Assembly (NCBI GenBank): GCA_020796225.1
Contig: CM036755.1
Span: 38,512,806 to 38,576,805 of the forward strand
Source of the DNA: Arion vulgaris
Lineage: Eukaryota > Mollusca > Gastropoda > Stylommatophora > Arionidae
Length of the DNA stretch: 64,000 nucleotides
Reading direction: 5' to 3'
The notes below the pieces were generated by a model, which saw only the letters and a program-made list of their open reading frames with translations, was not told the origin of the DNA and made no database searches. The position numbers were made by a program, and so were the translations under genes. How positions within the stretch are numbered: position 1 is the stretch's first letter; every line of letters starts with the position of its first letter. Shown piece after piece: positions 1 to 10,982 of the stretch.

Positions 1-1036
1 AAAGTAATCTATGAACACATCAACAAAGTAATCAATGAACACATCAACAAAGTAATCAATGAATACATCAACAAAGTAATCAATAAACACATCAACAAAG
101 TAATCAATAAACACATCAACAAAGTAATCAATGAACACATCATCAAAGTAATCAATGAACACATCAACAAAGTAATCAATGAACACATCAACAAAGTAAT
201 CAATGAATACATCAACAAAGTAATCAATGAATACATCAACAAAGTAATCAATGTACACATCAACAAAGTAATCTATAAACACATCAACAAAGTAATCAAT
301 GAATACATCAACAAAGTAATCAATGAACACATCAACAAAGTAATCAATGAACACATCATCAAAGTAATCAATGAACACATCATCAAAGTAATCAATGAAC
401 ACATCAACAAAGTAATCAATGAACACATCAACAAAGTAATCAATGAACACATCAACAAAGTAATCAATGAATACATCAACAAAGTAATCAATGAATACAT
501 CAACAAAGTAATCAATGAACACATCAACAAAGTAATCAATAAACACATCAAAAAAGTAATCAATGAACACATCAACAAAGTAATCAATGAATACATCAAC
601 AAAGTAATCAATGAATACATCAACAAAGTAATCAATGAACACATCAACAAAGTAATCAATAAACACATCAACAAAGTAATCAATAAACACATCAACAAAG
701 TAATCAATGAACACATCAACAAAGTAATCAATGAACACATCATCAAAGTAATCAATAAACACATCAACAAAGTAATCAATGAACACATCAACAAAGTAAT
801 CAATGAACACATCAACAAAGTAATCAATGAACACATCAACAAAGTAATCAATGAACACATCAACAAAGTAATCAATGAACACATCAACAAAGTAATCAAT
901 AAACACATCAACAAAGTAATCAATGAACACATCAACAAAGTAATCTATGAAACATCAACAAAGTAATCAATAAACACATCAACAAAGTAATCAATGAACA
1001 CATCAACAAAGTAATCAATGAACACATCATCAAAGA
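1..1036. repeat. 24-bp minisatellite, about 43 copies
   Basis: Head-to-tail copies of a 24-bp unit (AACAAAGTAATC followed by AATGAACACATC) with scattered substitutions (tga/taa, aac/atc). The array runs off the left window edge. Because 24 is a multiple of three, the minus strand reads as an open frame of the octapeptide MCSLITLL. A 1-bp deletion near 952 breaks that frame, so I do not regard it as a gene. Confidence 0.97.
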
Positions 1037-1054
1037 GTAGCCTAAAGATGGCTA

Positions 1055-1170
1055 TCTTCTTCTTCATCCTTCGCCCCGAAGGAAGCTTAGGTCCGCAACC
1101 AAGCCCGCCTATCCAAGGCCATCCTTTCCAGATCTCTCATTCTCTCCCCATTTTCCACCGGGTCGCTTCA
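1055..1170 (-). mobile_element. Family B2 SINE-like tail fragment
   Basis: The reverse complement matches the tail seen at 44290-44435 (CTTGGTTGCGGACCTA, then AAGAAGAAGA). The matching head lies at 1696-1815. The copy therefore appears to be split by a family J insertion and a small tandem repeat. Confidence 0.55.
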
Positions 1171-1179
1171 TGCACAGCC

Positions 1180-1535
1180 AACTCTAGATAACTAGGCCAA
1201 ACAACTGACTCGGGTTCCTGACCTATTTCAGAAAAGGTGGCCTAGAAATATAGAGGTTTAATAGAACACTGCAAGCTTTTTTTCAATTTTACTCAACTCT
1301 GTGAGTCTATGGTTATTTATTGGTGAAAAATATTCATAATATTGATATTCCTTATTGTTAAACTAACTTGTTGCATAATATGACCTCGAGTTAGCATTTT
1401 GTGTTGATTTTAAAATGAATTCGTCTATATACACCAATACTGGAATGTGAGGTCACGTGGTGTAGTTGGGGTCTGATTTCCCATAATTCTTACCTGAGTC
1501 GGCAGGCCCATTAGTTTATAGTTGGCTTTGTTTCA
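1180..1535 (-). mobile_element. Family J dispersed repeat, copy 1
   Basis: Its reverse complement aligns along its whole length with 52797-53155 and, more divergently, with 53401-53790. Shared blocks include AGCCAACTATAAACT and GGTTATATTATG. No coding capacity was recognised and its class is unknown. Confidence 0.7.
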
Positions 1536-1594
1536 TGAGTCCCTCCTTGTGGAGTCCTTCGTCTTAATCGGGTGACGAGCTATGAATTTCCCTG

Positions 1595-1690
1595 GTTGGG
1601 GTTTATGTAGCCATCTGGTTGGGGTTTATGTAGCCATCTGGTTGGAGGTTATGTAGCCATCTGGTTGTGGTTCATGTAGCCATCTGGTGT
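1595..1690. repeat. 23-bp tandem repeat, 4 copies
   Basis: Four direct copies of GTTGGGGTTTATGTAGCC plus ATCTG; the third and fourth carry substitutions. Confidence 0.9.
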
Positions 1691-1695
1691 TTTTT

Positions 1696-1815
1696 TAAGG
1701 GGTGGAGTAGCTAGCCCACGCCCAACCTCATTAGCCGGCTCTTACGACTTGCGGGACATGTAACAGTGGTTCTATTCTTTGCACCCCAATTTAGATCCTG
1801 GTAACCACTCGGGCG
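1696..1815 (-). mobile_element. Family B2 SINE-like head
   Basis: The reverse complement begins CGCCCGAGTGGTTACC and contains AAAGAATAGAACCACTG and GCCGGCTAATGAGG-type sequence. This is the head shared by families A, B and B2. It is probably the 5' end of the element whose tail is at 1055-1170. Confidence 0.6.
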
Positions 1816-1949
1816 TCAAGATGTTTAGGTCATCTATCTACGAGGCGTGTTCAAATGAAAACGGGACTTGTGGATTTATTTAAAAAGTATCATTCGCAAA
1901 TTAACAGTTTCAACGGAATTAAACAAAGCAACCACTTGTGAATAAGAAT

Positions 1950-2815
1950 GCACCTGGGTTCATCAGAAAAATCTCCGTATGCATTTAGCAAGCATCCCAC
2001 TGTTTAGGTAGACGTCGAATGCCGTCCGAGAAAAGGTGCGTGGCTGCTCACTGAACCTGTCTTCACGTCTGCGTCTCTGTTGAATCGCTGTCCCTTTAGT
2101 GCTTTCTTCAACGGTCCGAACAAATGGAAATCACACGAGGACAAATCGGAACTATAGACTGGGTGATGAAGAACTTCCCAATTCTTCTTTGCCAATGTTT
2201 CCTGCACAATTTTGCGACGTGCGGACGAGCGTTGTCGTGGAGAAGAATCACACCTTGAGAAAACTTGCCTGGTCGCTTAGCCTTGATGGCCTTATGCAGC
2301 TTGTCTAAAGTGTCTTTATAATGGGCAGGCATTGATGTTGACACCAGGTTCCTTAAAATCGGCCAACAAAAGCCCTTCATGGTCAAAAATTCGTTCACCA
2401 TAACCTTCCCAGCAGAAATCTATGTCTTGAATTTGTTGGGTTTTGGTGAACCTGGATATTTCCATTGCATGCTGTCAATTTTGCTGCTCGGTTCATAGTG
2501 GTGGCACCACGATTCATCACCTGCCACAATGCTCAACAAAAATGCATCACCCTCTGTCCTGTAACGCATCAAGTGGTTCAAACTCCACCCCATCCGTTTT
2601 TCCTTATGGTGGTCAGTCAACATCCGTGGGACCCACTGTGAACACACCTTCCGATAGTTCAATTTCTTCCGAACAACCATGTGGGCTGTCCCAATTGACA
2701 TATGGAATTCTTCTGTAAGCGAACGAATGCTCCGACGACGGTCAGTCAGTACTGCTTTATCAAGCAAGGCTATGGCTTCTTCTGTTGCAACAATATGCGC
2801 CTGACCTGGCCGTGC
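1950..2815 (-). pseudogene. Mariner transposase remnant, frame-broken
   Basis: Read on the minus strand, the segment near 2420-2815 gives a helix-turn-helix-like region, then WVPRMLTDHHKEKRM, then GDESWCHHYEP with the first catalytic Asp. A shifted frame (2108-2401) gives LLHDNARPH with the second Asp. A third frame (2004-2207) gives YSSDLSSCDFHLFGPLKK with the third Asp in the 34-residue spacing typical of mariner (D,D34D). The three catalytic residues survive, but in different frames and without an intact N-terminus. It is therefore a degenerate transposase gene, not an expressed enzyme. Confidence 0.85.
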
Positions 2816-2825
2816 AAGATCTGCT

Positions 2826-3186
2826 GACAACGCTCGTCCGCACGTCGCAAAAATTGTGCAGGAAACATTGGCAAAAAGAATTGGGAAGTTCTTCATCACC
2901 CAGCCTATAGTCCCGATTTGTCCCGTGTGATTTCCATTTGTTCGGACCGTTGAAGAAAGCACTAAAGGGACAGCGATTCAACAGCGACGCAGACGTGAAG
3001 ACAGCGGTGACCACATGGTTCAGTGAGCAGCCACGCACCTTTTTCTCGGACGACATTCGACGTCTACCTAAACAGTGGGATGCTTGCCTAAATGCATACG
3101 GAGATTTTTCTGATGAACCCAGGTGCATTCTTATTCACAAGTGGTTGCTTTGTTTAATTCCGTTGAAACTGTTAATTTGCGTATGA
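2826..3186 (+). pseudogene. Inverted copy of mariner transposase C-terminus
   Basis: The plus-strand segment repeats the C-terminal part of the transposase (FGPLKKALKGQRF, then AVTTWFSEQP and an SDDIRRLPKQWDACL stretch). It matches the reverse complement of 1890-2238. It is the second arm of the foldback and lacks the N-terminal domains and first catalytic Asp. Confidence 0.85.
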
Positions 3187-3304
3187 TACTTTTTAAATGA
3201 ATCCACAAGTCCCGTTTTCATTTGAACACGCCTCGTATTAACCGTTTCTCTCGTCAGATCCCAATCTTTCAGCCACATTTACACTGATCTTCTCTGTGTA
3301 TCCT

Positions 3305-3490
3305 TTATATGACCTAGGGAAGCTTCCTAGGAAATAACAAAAGTCACAGAAATCCGATGTGCTTGACTACTTGTAGGCGCATAACTGGCATAACGTACAA
3401 TTCCATTTCTCTTAGACTTAGATCACATACAAATCACAAAGAGTGGTTTAATAAGTGCGGTCGACGTGGAGCGTTGGAAGAAAAAGAAGA
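3305..3490 (+). mobile_element. Family A SINE, 3' part
   Basis: Contains the family A tail in sense order: TAGGAAATAAC, ATCCGATGTGCT, GTAGGCGCATAACTGGC, ATCACATACAAATCACAAAG and GGTCGACGTGGAGCG, ending in AAGAAGAAAAAGAAG. The shared head is missing. Confidence 0.75.
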
Positions 3491-3534
3491 AAAAGAAGAC
3501 TGTAATTTAGACAATTTGTGTCAATTGTAATACT

Positions 3535-3640
3535 GAGTTCTTCTGTTCTTCTTTCCTTCTTCTTCTTTTGTCGTCACACTGCTACCGGGTTGTTGCCCAG
3601 TGTCGTGGTTTTCTGTGTTTTCTCTTGCGCTATCCGTGTG
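3535..3640 (-). mobile_element. LINE-d 3' tail with one VNTR unit
   Basis: The reverse complement matches the sequence following the LINE coding end at 7510-7600 (GCGCAAGACAAAAACAG-type block, ACCACGACACTGGGCAACA). Here the 32-bp motif that is expanded at 7564-7885 occurs only once. Confidence 0.65.
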
Positions 3641-3850
3641 GCTTCTTCTACACTTCGCCTCAAAGGAGGAATAGGTCCCCAACCAAGGACTTGCAAGCTC
3701 TCATGCACTTGGTTGCAGTTTTATAGCTGAGTGTTTTTTACTGGATGGGGTAGCTAATCCTACACCAAACCTCCACTTTCCCGTATACGGCATGTGGTAG
3801 GTATTAGTTCCTCGATTATTTACCTCTAATTTGGACCCCGGTAACCATAG
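3640..3850 (-). mobile_element. Family B2 SINE-like element
   Basis: The head (reverse complement from 3850: GGTTACCGGGGTCC) is followed by the B2 block ending GGTTTGGTGTAGGATTAGC. A tail fragment lies toward 3645 (CTTGGTTGGGGACCTATTCC). Confidence 0.55.
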
Positions 3851-4009
3851 GATTTCCGATTTGTATGATGAATCATCTTTGACTCATTATTAGACAGGAG
3901 AGACGTGTAGGCGCATGTGCTGAGATTCTCATCGTCTATATTGCGATAAGATCTCGCATCAGACATGTATGCACCTACCCTTCTACCAATTCCAAGTAGC
4001 TCTTCTTCG

Positions 4010-4145
4010 ATCCCTACCCACTTTGCTAGTTCTCGTGGCTTGAGTGATTGTTATTTTTGCTCTTTGGCAGTATTCTGCTATGCCATCTAATTATCTTTTT
4101 CGTGGTCTTCCTCTCGTCTTCTTTCTTGGTCTTCTGTTAACTTCA
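4010..4145 (-). mobile_element. LINE-d 3' coding-end fragment
   Basis: The reverse complement contains GAGGAAGACCACG and AAAGAGCAAAAATAACAATC. This is the same coding end and tail as at 7455-7560 and 39100-39230 (peptide GRPRKRW). Confidence 0.7.
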
Positions 4146-4539
4146 CTTAACTATAGCTGTCACGTTAATTATATAATGTATGCTAATGCTAACATTACTA
4201 TCTTCTGTCAACAGGTTTAACTTTGGACACAACACTTCACATGACACGTCAGACGTACAAGCACGTCAGACGTGACAAGCACCACCCGAAGCATAAGAGT
4301 TTCTTCTTCAGTTGAAAGTTTCTAGAAATCTACCCCAGCCTTAAACTTTGACCTCTGGAAATGAAATCTATTGTTTAGGAATGAACTCTGTCTTGAACAA
4401 ATCAAACTTCTAGACAATCCGTCGTCTTGGAAACGTGACTTCTTTCTGGAAAATTCCTCCTGACAAACCATCGCTTACAGAAATTAAGTACCACTTTGGG
4501 TAGGGGATACTAGAGAGTTCTGTTTAACAAGTTTACTTA

Positions 4540-4845
4540 TTGCTTCCCTTATCAAACAACAAATGTAGTTACAGAAACAGAAAACAAATACAATGTGTCG
4601 GGCATACCCTACGGAAGACACAGTCAAGTGTCACTAGACAAGCACTAGAGTGGAACTCGCAAGGAAAGCGAAAAAGAGAACGTTCTAAACAGACATGGAG
4701 ACGAAGTCTTCTTGAGGAACTAAAGGATGCTTGACTATCCTGTGAGACCATAAAAGAAAACAGTCAGAGACAGGGACAAGTGGCAACAACTGTTGTTTCC
4801 CCTAAGCTCCGCGAGGAGCGGTGAAGAATAAGTCAAGTCATCAAA
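4540..4845 (+). mobile_element. LINE-c C-terminal fragment
   Basis: Translation gives QCVGHTLRK, TRQALEWN and KQTWRRSLLEELK, the basic tail typical of LINE-encoded endonuclease/reverse transcriptases. A closely related copy is at 38735-39010. Only the last ~80 codons and the downstream tail are present. Confidence 0.75.
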
Positions 4846-4849
4846 CAAC

Positions 4850-5437
4850 GGTTGTTTTAGACCAGAAAACATGAAGATTGGCATAATTGTTTACAGGAAA
4901 ACATGAAGAACTCTCCTCAAATTAAGAATACAATCAGTTCAAGATCTTTCTTAATATGATCGAAAGTCGGTCCCATAGCTCTTTACTTCGGCTCACTGTC
5001 AGCAAATATTTCTTGACAAAGAATCACAATTTTGTATCTGCTGCTTTCTGTCAGTTTTAGAACTACAACAAAAGGCTGTAAGACACTGAGTCCTTCAACC
5101 TTAAACTACGTTTCACTGATTGATATCAACAGCTACCACCTGAGATTACATTTCTTTCTTGTGATTGCTTTCTGGTATCCGCAAGAAGATTTGCAGTTGC
5201 TCTAGATTTAACACATTGATTACCAAATGCCACAGCCTGCGCCAGTTTATCTATCCCGTTAAACCATGATCCGCAGACTGCGTCATAATTTATTTCATTC
5301 TCAAATTAGCTTTAGATTTACGTTAAAGAATTCTTATCATTGCTAGTTCTTAATTTATCCTCTCATATTCTGTTAGTTTGGGATAAAAGTGCAATTACTT
5401 ATCGATAAAAGTGCACGTTTTTCCATAAAATTTCATT
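4850..5437. other. No feature recognised
   Basis: AT-rich sequence without a convincing ORF or recognisable repeat. Confidence 0.5.
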
Positions 5438-5441
5438 TTAA

Positions 5442-5576
5442 CCCCTTCGCTATGCTGAGCCGATATATTGGATCATTGTATGCTTAAAGATGACGCAAAG
5501 CCAGTTTACAGGACGGTTCAGTATATATTTCTATTTAAATGTGTTCGGAGGTAAATAAAATTACGGTCTGAAAGGG
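5442..5576. mobile_element. Small piggyBac-like MITE
   Basis: Starts with CCCCTTCGC next to TTAA (5438-5441) and ends GAAAGGG followed by TTAC, a decayed TTAA. The internal motif AGCCGATATATTGG and the block AAGATGACGCAAA recur at 23786-23910. A related start (CCCTTAGAACCC next to TTAA) occurs at 46731. CCC-type ends at TTAA sites are the hallmark of piggyBac elements; no transposase is present. Confidence 0.5.
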
Positions 5577-5728
5577 TTACAAATAAGGAGACGTCAGTGA
5601 AACTGTGTACATACGCCTGAAAAGTGTGAAAAAGTGAGCATAAATCACATCGGCTGTAGTTTGTTTTACACTGCGGTAGTTAATCAGTTGGAGAGAATAA
5701 GGAGTTTTAAGAACCCTAGGGTAAGCAC

Positions 5729-6170
5729 CGTAAGCGGTCTCTGTGGCATAGAGGTTAGGTACTCGTCTCTCGTGCCAAAGGTACCAGGTTCGTCCCCTCG
5801 TGGAGCCATCTGGATATTTTACGAGAGATCCCTGATCTCAGTGTAGGTGAGATCGAGATCCGAGTCCTATCGGAGACGGACGATAAAACATAGGTCTCGT
5901 GCTTAATGTGATTACGTAAAAGAACCCTTGGCAGTTCAAAATCAAGAAGAGCAGGCCGGAAAGTCGCTGCCCGGACAAAATTCATAAGAAAAATTTAAAA
6001 ATAAAATTTCTACAAAAATATCTTCAAAATTATATCGGGGACCCTCGCCTGTGCTACGGAGTTTGTTCACTGCAGCCGAGATCTTCCTGTGTAAGAAAGT
6101 GATCGAAGCACACATGGTTACACACCGAAGTGCAATGATGATGGTCCTATCAATCAATCAATCAAACGTA
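5729..6170 (+). mobile_element. Family C tRNA-derived SINE, near full length
   Basis: The head looks like a tRNA gene: CTCTGTGGCATAGAGG is an A-box-like segment and ACCAGGTTCGTCCCC a B-box-like segment about 45 bp downstream. The body includes CCTGATCTCAGTGTAGGTGA and GGCAGTTCAAAATC. The 3' end is GAAGTGCAATGATGATGGTC followed by a TCAA-type tail. It sits about 250 bp upstream of the GPCR start codon. Confidence 0.85.
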
Positions 6171-6289
6171 ACCAATGAATATGATCAATAAATAGACATT
6201 GTACAAGTATTAGGGGCTCCCGAATAATTACTAAGCTGAGTTCGAATATTGGTGTAGCATGAAAAGAATAGCATAACAGGTATATCAAT

Positions 6290-6405
6290 CAAGATCGAAC
6301 TGGTACGGTTCGATCAGCTGGACGCTGTTGGAGATATTACGAAGGAGATCGGAGCACCTATGGACATGTCCGGAGGCAATGAAGATATTCCAAACTGAAA
6401 CTGAA
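6290..6405 (+). mobile_element. LINE-e 3' coding tail
   Basis: Same sequence as the end of the LINE at 37725-37830: CAATCAAGATCGAACTGGTA, GGACGCTGTTGGAGATATT, GGAGCACCTATGGACATGTC. It ends about 20 bp before the GPCR initiation codon. Confidence 0.8.
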
Positions 6406-6426
6406 CTGAATAATTAATAAGTTATA

Positions 6427-6882
6427 ATGTCAATATTAAATGCTACAGAGTTCTTTAAGAGTCTTGCTAATGCGCCAATTGACGTGTCCCGGTGTAATTC
6501 GTCCATTATAACTGAAGGAACCGGGTATGAAAGGGTGAGTTCATTGACGATGACAGATGCAATGACACATCTGGGTTTGAACTCCACACAGCTTGTGTTA
6601 GATAACGGAACACTAACACATTTCCCACATTTTAAGCATGAAGCTAGTTCACCAACGGTAGCTGCCATATTTGTTATGCTCGGTTTCTACACCTGCCCTA
6701 TAATTGTCGGAGTTGGACTGCTATCCAATCTCTTAGCATATATGGTATTCACAAGAACTCGGTTAAGGAAAGTACCATCTATACCATACTTAGCCGCAAT
6801 GGCTGTTGTTGATAGTGGAGCTCTGCTGACGGAGTTTGTCCAGAATGGGGTAGCTCTTCATGGAATACATATCATCATTTGG
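6427..6882 (+). CDS. GPCR coding exon 1
   Basis: 456 nt, 152 codons, encoding the N-terminus, TM1 and TM2. Two in-frame stops (TAATAA) lie 12 bp upstream of the ATG. It ends TGG followed by the strong donor GTAAGT at 6883, phase 0. Reading on gives TGA after two codons, so splicing is required. Confidence 0.88.
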
Positions 6883-8006
6883 GTAAGTTGAATCATGTTC
6901 TTGTTGTCTCTGTAGATATATGTTTGCTGGCGTCTGTGGCTTAGCGGTTAGTGGCTCGGTCTATTAACTCCGACGTTCTGAGTTGAATCACGCTGCGGAC
7001 AGTTTGATTGCAAATTGTTTGCGTGGATTTTAACAAAGGGACGATGCCACCACCCGTTCAAAAGCAATGGCAAACTACTGAACGTAATAATGCCTAGAAA
7101 AATTACAAACAGCGTTAAAAGCTGGGGTTAAGATTCGCAAAGTCCTGTAAAGGATATGCAATTAACTTAACTTTTAGATATATGTTCTCATCACAGTCAG
7201 CTTGAAAGAATAGATCTCTAGCCAGTTCTAGTCTTCTCCTTTATTGTGTTCAATACATGTGAAATGCACTACCTGCAAAAGTTACCAGCAACACCAGAAA
7301 AGACAGAGTCACCAACATCAGCATAAGAAAGTTGGCACAGAACCATGCTTGAATTACATTGAGAAACAAAGAATAAAGTGGTTTGACCACTTGATAAGAA
7401 TAAATCCAAAGTCCCCAGTATACAGAGTCTTCTACAACAGAACATCAGGGAAGAAGGTAAGAGGAAGACCACGGAAAAGATGGTTAGATGGTTTGCTTAG
7501 AATCCTGTGAAAGAGCAAAAATAACAATCACCCAAGCCACGTGAACAGCGCAAGACAAAAACAGAAAACCACGACACTGGGCAACAACCTGGTAGCAGTG
7601 TGACGACACTGGCAACAACCTGGTAGCAGTGTGACGACACTGGGCAACAACCTGGTAGCAGTGTGACGACACTGGGCAACAACCTGGTAGCAGTGTGACG
7701 ACACTGGGCAACAACCTGGTTGCAGTGTGACGACACTGGGCAATCAACCTGTGCAGTGTGACGACACTGGGCAACAACCTGTATCAGTGTGACGACACTG
7801 GGCAACACCTGGTGAAGTTGACGACCTGGCAACAACCTGTATCAGTGTGACGACGCTGGGCAACAACCTGTGCAGTGTGACGACAAAAGAAGACGAAGAA
7901 GAATGCTACTTTGGTTGATTGATTGATTGATTGATTGATTAGTTGGTTGATTGATTGATTGGTTGGTTGGTTGGTTGATTGATTGGTTGGTTGATTGGTT
8001 GGTTGG

Positions 8007-8051
<45 letters not shown>

Positions 8052-8720
8052 ATGACCATCATCATTACACTTCGGTGAGTAACCATAAGTGTTCCGATCT
8101 CTTTCTTTTATTCACCTTTGAGTAATATGATGTTTTACTTAACTACGTCATCAACTAGTTTTCCCCATTTGTTGGGACCGCTAGAAATGTTCTTGATTGA
8201 GGCATTGCAGCTATTCTTGATTGAGGCATTGCAGCTATTCTTGATTGAGGCATTGCAGCTATTCTTGATTGAGGCATTGCAGCTATTCTTGATTGAGGCA
8301 TTGCAGCTATTCTTGATTGAGGCATTGCAGCTATTCTTGATTGAGGCATTGCAGCTATTCTTGATTGAGGCATTGCAGCCATTCTTGATTGAGGCATTGC
8401 AGCTATTCTTGATTGAGGCATTGCAGCCATTCTTGATTGAGGCATTGCAGCTATTCTTGATTGAGGCATTGCAGCTATTCTTGATTGAGGCATTGCAGCT
8501 ATTCTTGATTGAGGCATTGCAGCAATTCTTGATTGAGGCATTGCAGCTATTCTTGATTGAGGCATTGCAGCTATTCTTGATTGAGGCATTGCAGCTATTC
8601 TTGATTGAGGCATTGCAGCTATTCTTGATTGAGGCATTGCAGCTATTCTTGATTGAGGCATTGCAGCCATTCTTGATTGAGGCATTGCAGCTATTCTTGA
8701 TTGAGGCATTGCAGCTATTC

Positions 8721-8757
<37 letters not shown>

Positions 8758-10937
8758 AGGACCATCGTCATTGCACTTCGATGAGTAACAATATGTGCTC
8801 GATCTCTTTCGTATACGGAGGATTTCAGCGAAGTGCACGAACTCCATAGCACGGCGAGAGTCCAATGTAATTTAGAAGATGGTGAAAATATTTTGTAGGA
8901 ATTTTTTTATAAATCTTTCTAATTAATTTTGCCCGGGCAGGCATGTCCAGCCTGTTCTTCTCGATTCTGAACCGCCAATGGTTCATTTACGTGCTCAACT
9001 GAAACACGGGACATATTTTTTTATCGTCCGACTCCGAATGGACCAGGAACTTGACCTCACCTACACTAAGATCAAGGATTTCTGGGGAAAATATTAATGT
9101 TTCTTTAATGTTCAGTTGTCATTGTCATCTTGGTTGTCCTCTACCTCGTCTTCTATGTACTTTTATTTCTTTGTCTAAACCAGTGCTACTTTTAACTTGT
9201 ATTAGACGGTAAGCATCTTTACTATAGTGTCAACAAGAGAATATGAGCACCATCATCCACAAGAGATACTTCTCTTCTTCTTCTTCGAGCGCTCCATATC
9301 GACCACTTGTTAAGCCACTCGTTGTGATCTGTATGTGATATAAGCCTAAGACCTGTTGTACTTTGTGTCATTTATGCGCCTAGTCGTAGGCCAGTACATC
9401 CAATTTCTGCTACGCTTTTTACTTACTAGGGTAGCTTCCTTAGACTCCTACCTCCGTCGAATCTTACGACATGCCTTGTAGATTGCATTGTTACTATTCT
9501 TTGCTCCCCTTGCGAGTTCTGGTACCACATGGGCGAAACTAACAGACCGGATGACTTCCAACTAACAGACCGGATGACTTCCAACTAACAGACCGGATGA
9601 CTTCCAACTAACAGACCGGATGACTTCCAACTAGCAGACCGGATGACTTCCAACATCAGACCGGATGACTTCCAACTCAACAGACGGATGACTCCAACTT
9701 TAAAAGACCGGATGACTTCCAACTAACAGACCGGATGACTTCCAACTAACAGACCGGATGACTTCCAACTAACAGACCGGATGACTTCCAACTAACAGAC
9801 CGGATGACTTCCAACTAACAGACCGGATGACTTCAACTACAGACCGGATGACTTCCAACTAACAGACCGGATGACTCCAATCTCAGACCGGATGACTTCC
9901 AACTAGACAGACCGGATGACTTCAACTAGCAGACCGGATGACCCACACTAGCAGACCGGATGACTTCCAACTAACAGACCGGATGACTTCCAACTAACAG
10001 ACCGGATGACTTCCAACTAACAGACCGGATGACTTCCAACTAGCAGACCGGATGACTTCCAACTAGCAGACCGGATGACTTCCAACTAACAGACCGGATG
10101 ACTTCCAACTAACAGACCTGCTGACCTCAAACAAGCAGACTAAACTTATTCGTATTCCCATTACGATAGATTGTAGTTTGTATGTATTTGATATATGTCA
10201 AAGGAAAAAGAGCTCAATATTTGCACCAATGGACGAGTGTAGATATTCAGGTCACCGGGTCAGTATGCTAAAGCACGACCGACTCTATACTTATTTACGA
10301 AGGCCGTGGCTAAAGATAGCCGCCATGACCATTCAGTTATTCGTATATGTGACTTCCTCCCTGTTAATTAATAGCTGACACATTTCGTTTCTGTGGAGAT
10401 ATGTTTTCGAGTTTGTTATCTAGACAGTTAAAGTCCCCTGCTGATGTGATCTGTCTTCTAGGTTTGTCTCTGGAGTTGTTCTATTCTAGGTGTCTTCAGC
10501 TTTCTGTCGTCGGGCTCACCAACCCGAACTTTTGAGCAAAGTGTGCTCCTGTGACACTATAGTTTAATCGAGTGCTGCCCAACGTTTTTAAATATTGGGG
10601 CGCATCTGATGAATGAATGTGAGGGTGGGTCATATGACAATTGCAATAATAATCAATCACTCAAGTGATATGCCTGCCGGCGTAGGCGATCATGTCTCTC
10701 CACAACTCTCTTTGTTTGGTGCATGTAATCAGTTCTGATTTCGATCATTTGTCGAGCCATGATGTCAGGCCATCCAACATCTTCTCCCTCTGTCTTCCAC
10801 AATCTCTGCTTCCCTGAATTTTACCTGTTGCCACCAAATGTTATAAACCTTCTCTTCACATTATATGCCAGAAAAATCTTCATTGTCGAATTCTTATTCT
10901 TTTGATAAGGTTTTTTTGTGTGTAGATTTCTAGGGCT

Positions 10938-10982
<45 letters not shown>

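Larger units (their letters stand above)
1841..3235 (-). mobile_element. Foldback mariner-like DNA transposon
   Basis: Both ends carry the same terminal sequence in inverted orientation (CGAGGCGTGTTCAAATGAAA at 1841 and its complement ending at 3235). Both are flanked by the dinucleotide TA (1839-1840 and 3236-3237), the target duplication expected of Tc1/mariner. The inverted arms are about 400 bp (1841-2238 and 2826-3235) and both encode the C-terminal third of a mariner transposase. The central loop (2239-2825) holds the minus-strand N-terminal and middle part. The normal 5' end of the element has been replaced by an inverted copy of its 3' half. Ends and target site look intact, so it may have moved in this form; autonomy is unlikely. 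Confidence 0.9.

Noticed and set aside
9..938. MCSLITLL repeat protein on the minus strand
   Set aside because: Periodicity of the 24-bp satellite leaves the frame open by chance; a 1-bp deletion and a stop variant break it.
2420..2962. Intact transposase gene
   Set aside because: The three catalytic Asp regions lie in different frames and the N-terminus runs into the opposite arm of the foldback.
6931..7010. Functional tRNA gene
   Set aside because: A and B boxes are present, but no acceptor stem pairing or Pol III terminator at the right place, and the same extended sequence is repeated three times: a SINE head. Also rejected at 20085, 22060, 31227 and 34430.
8118..8865. Two long opposed ORFs over the 24-bp array
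   Set aside because: Both strands are open for the same periodicity reason; there is no independent evidence of coding.
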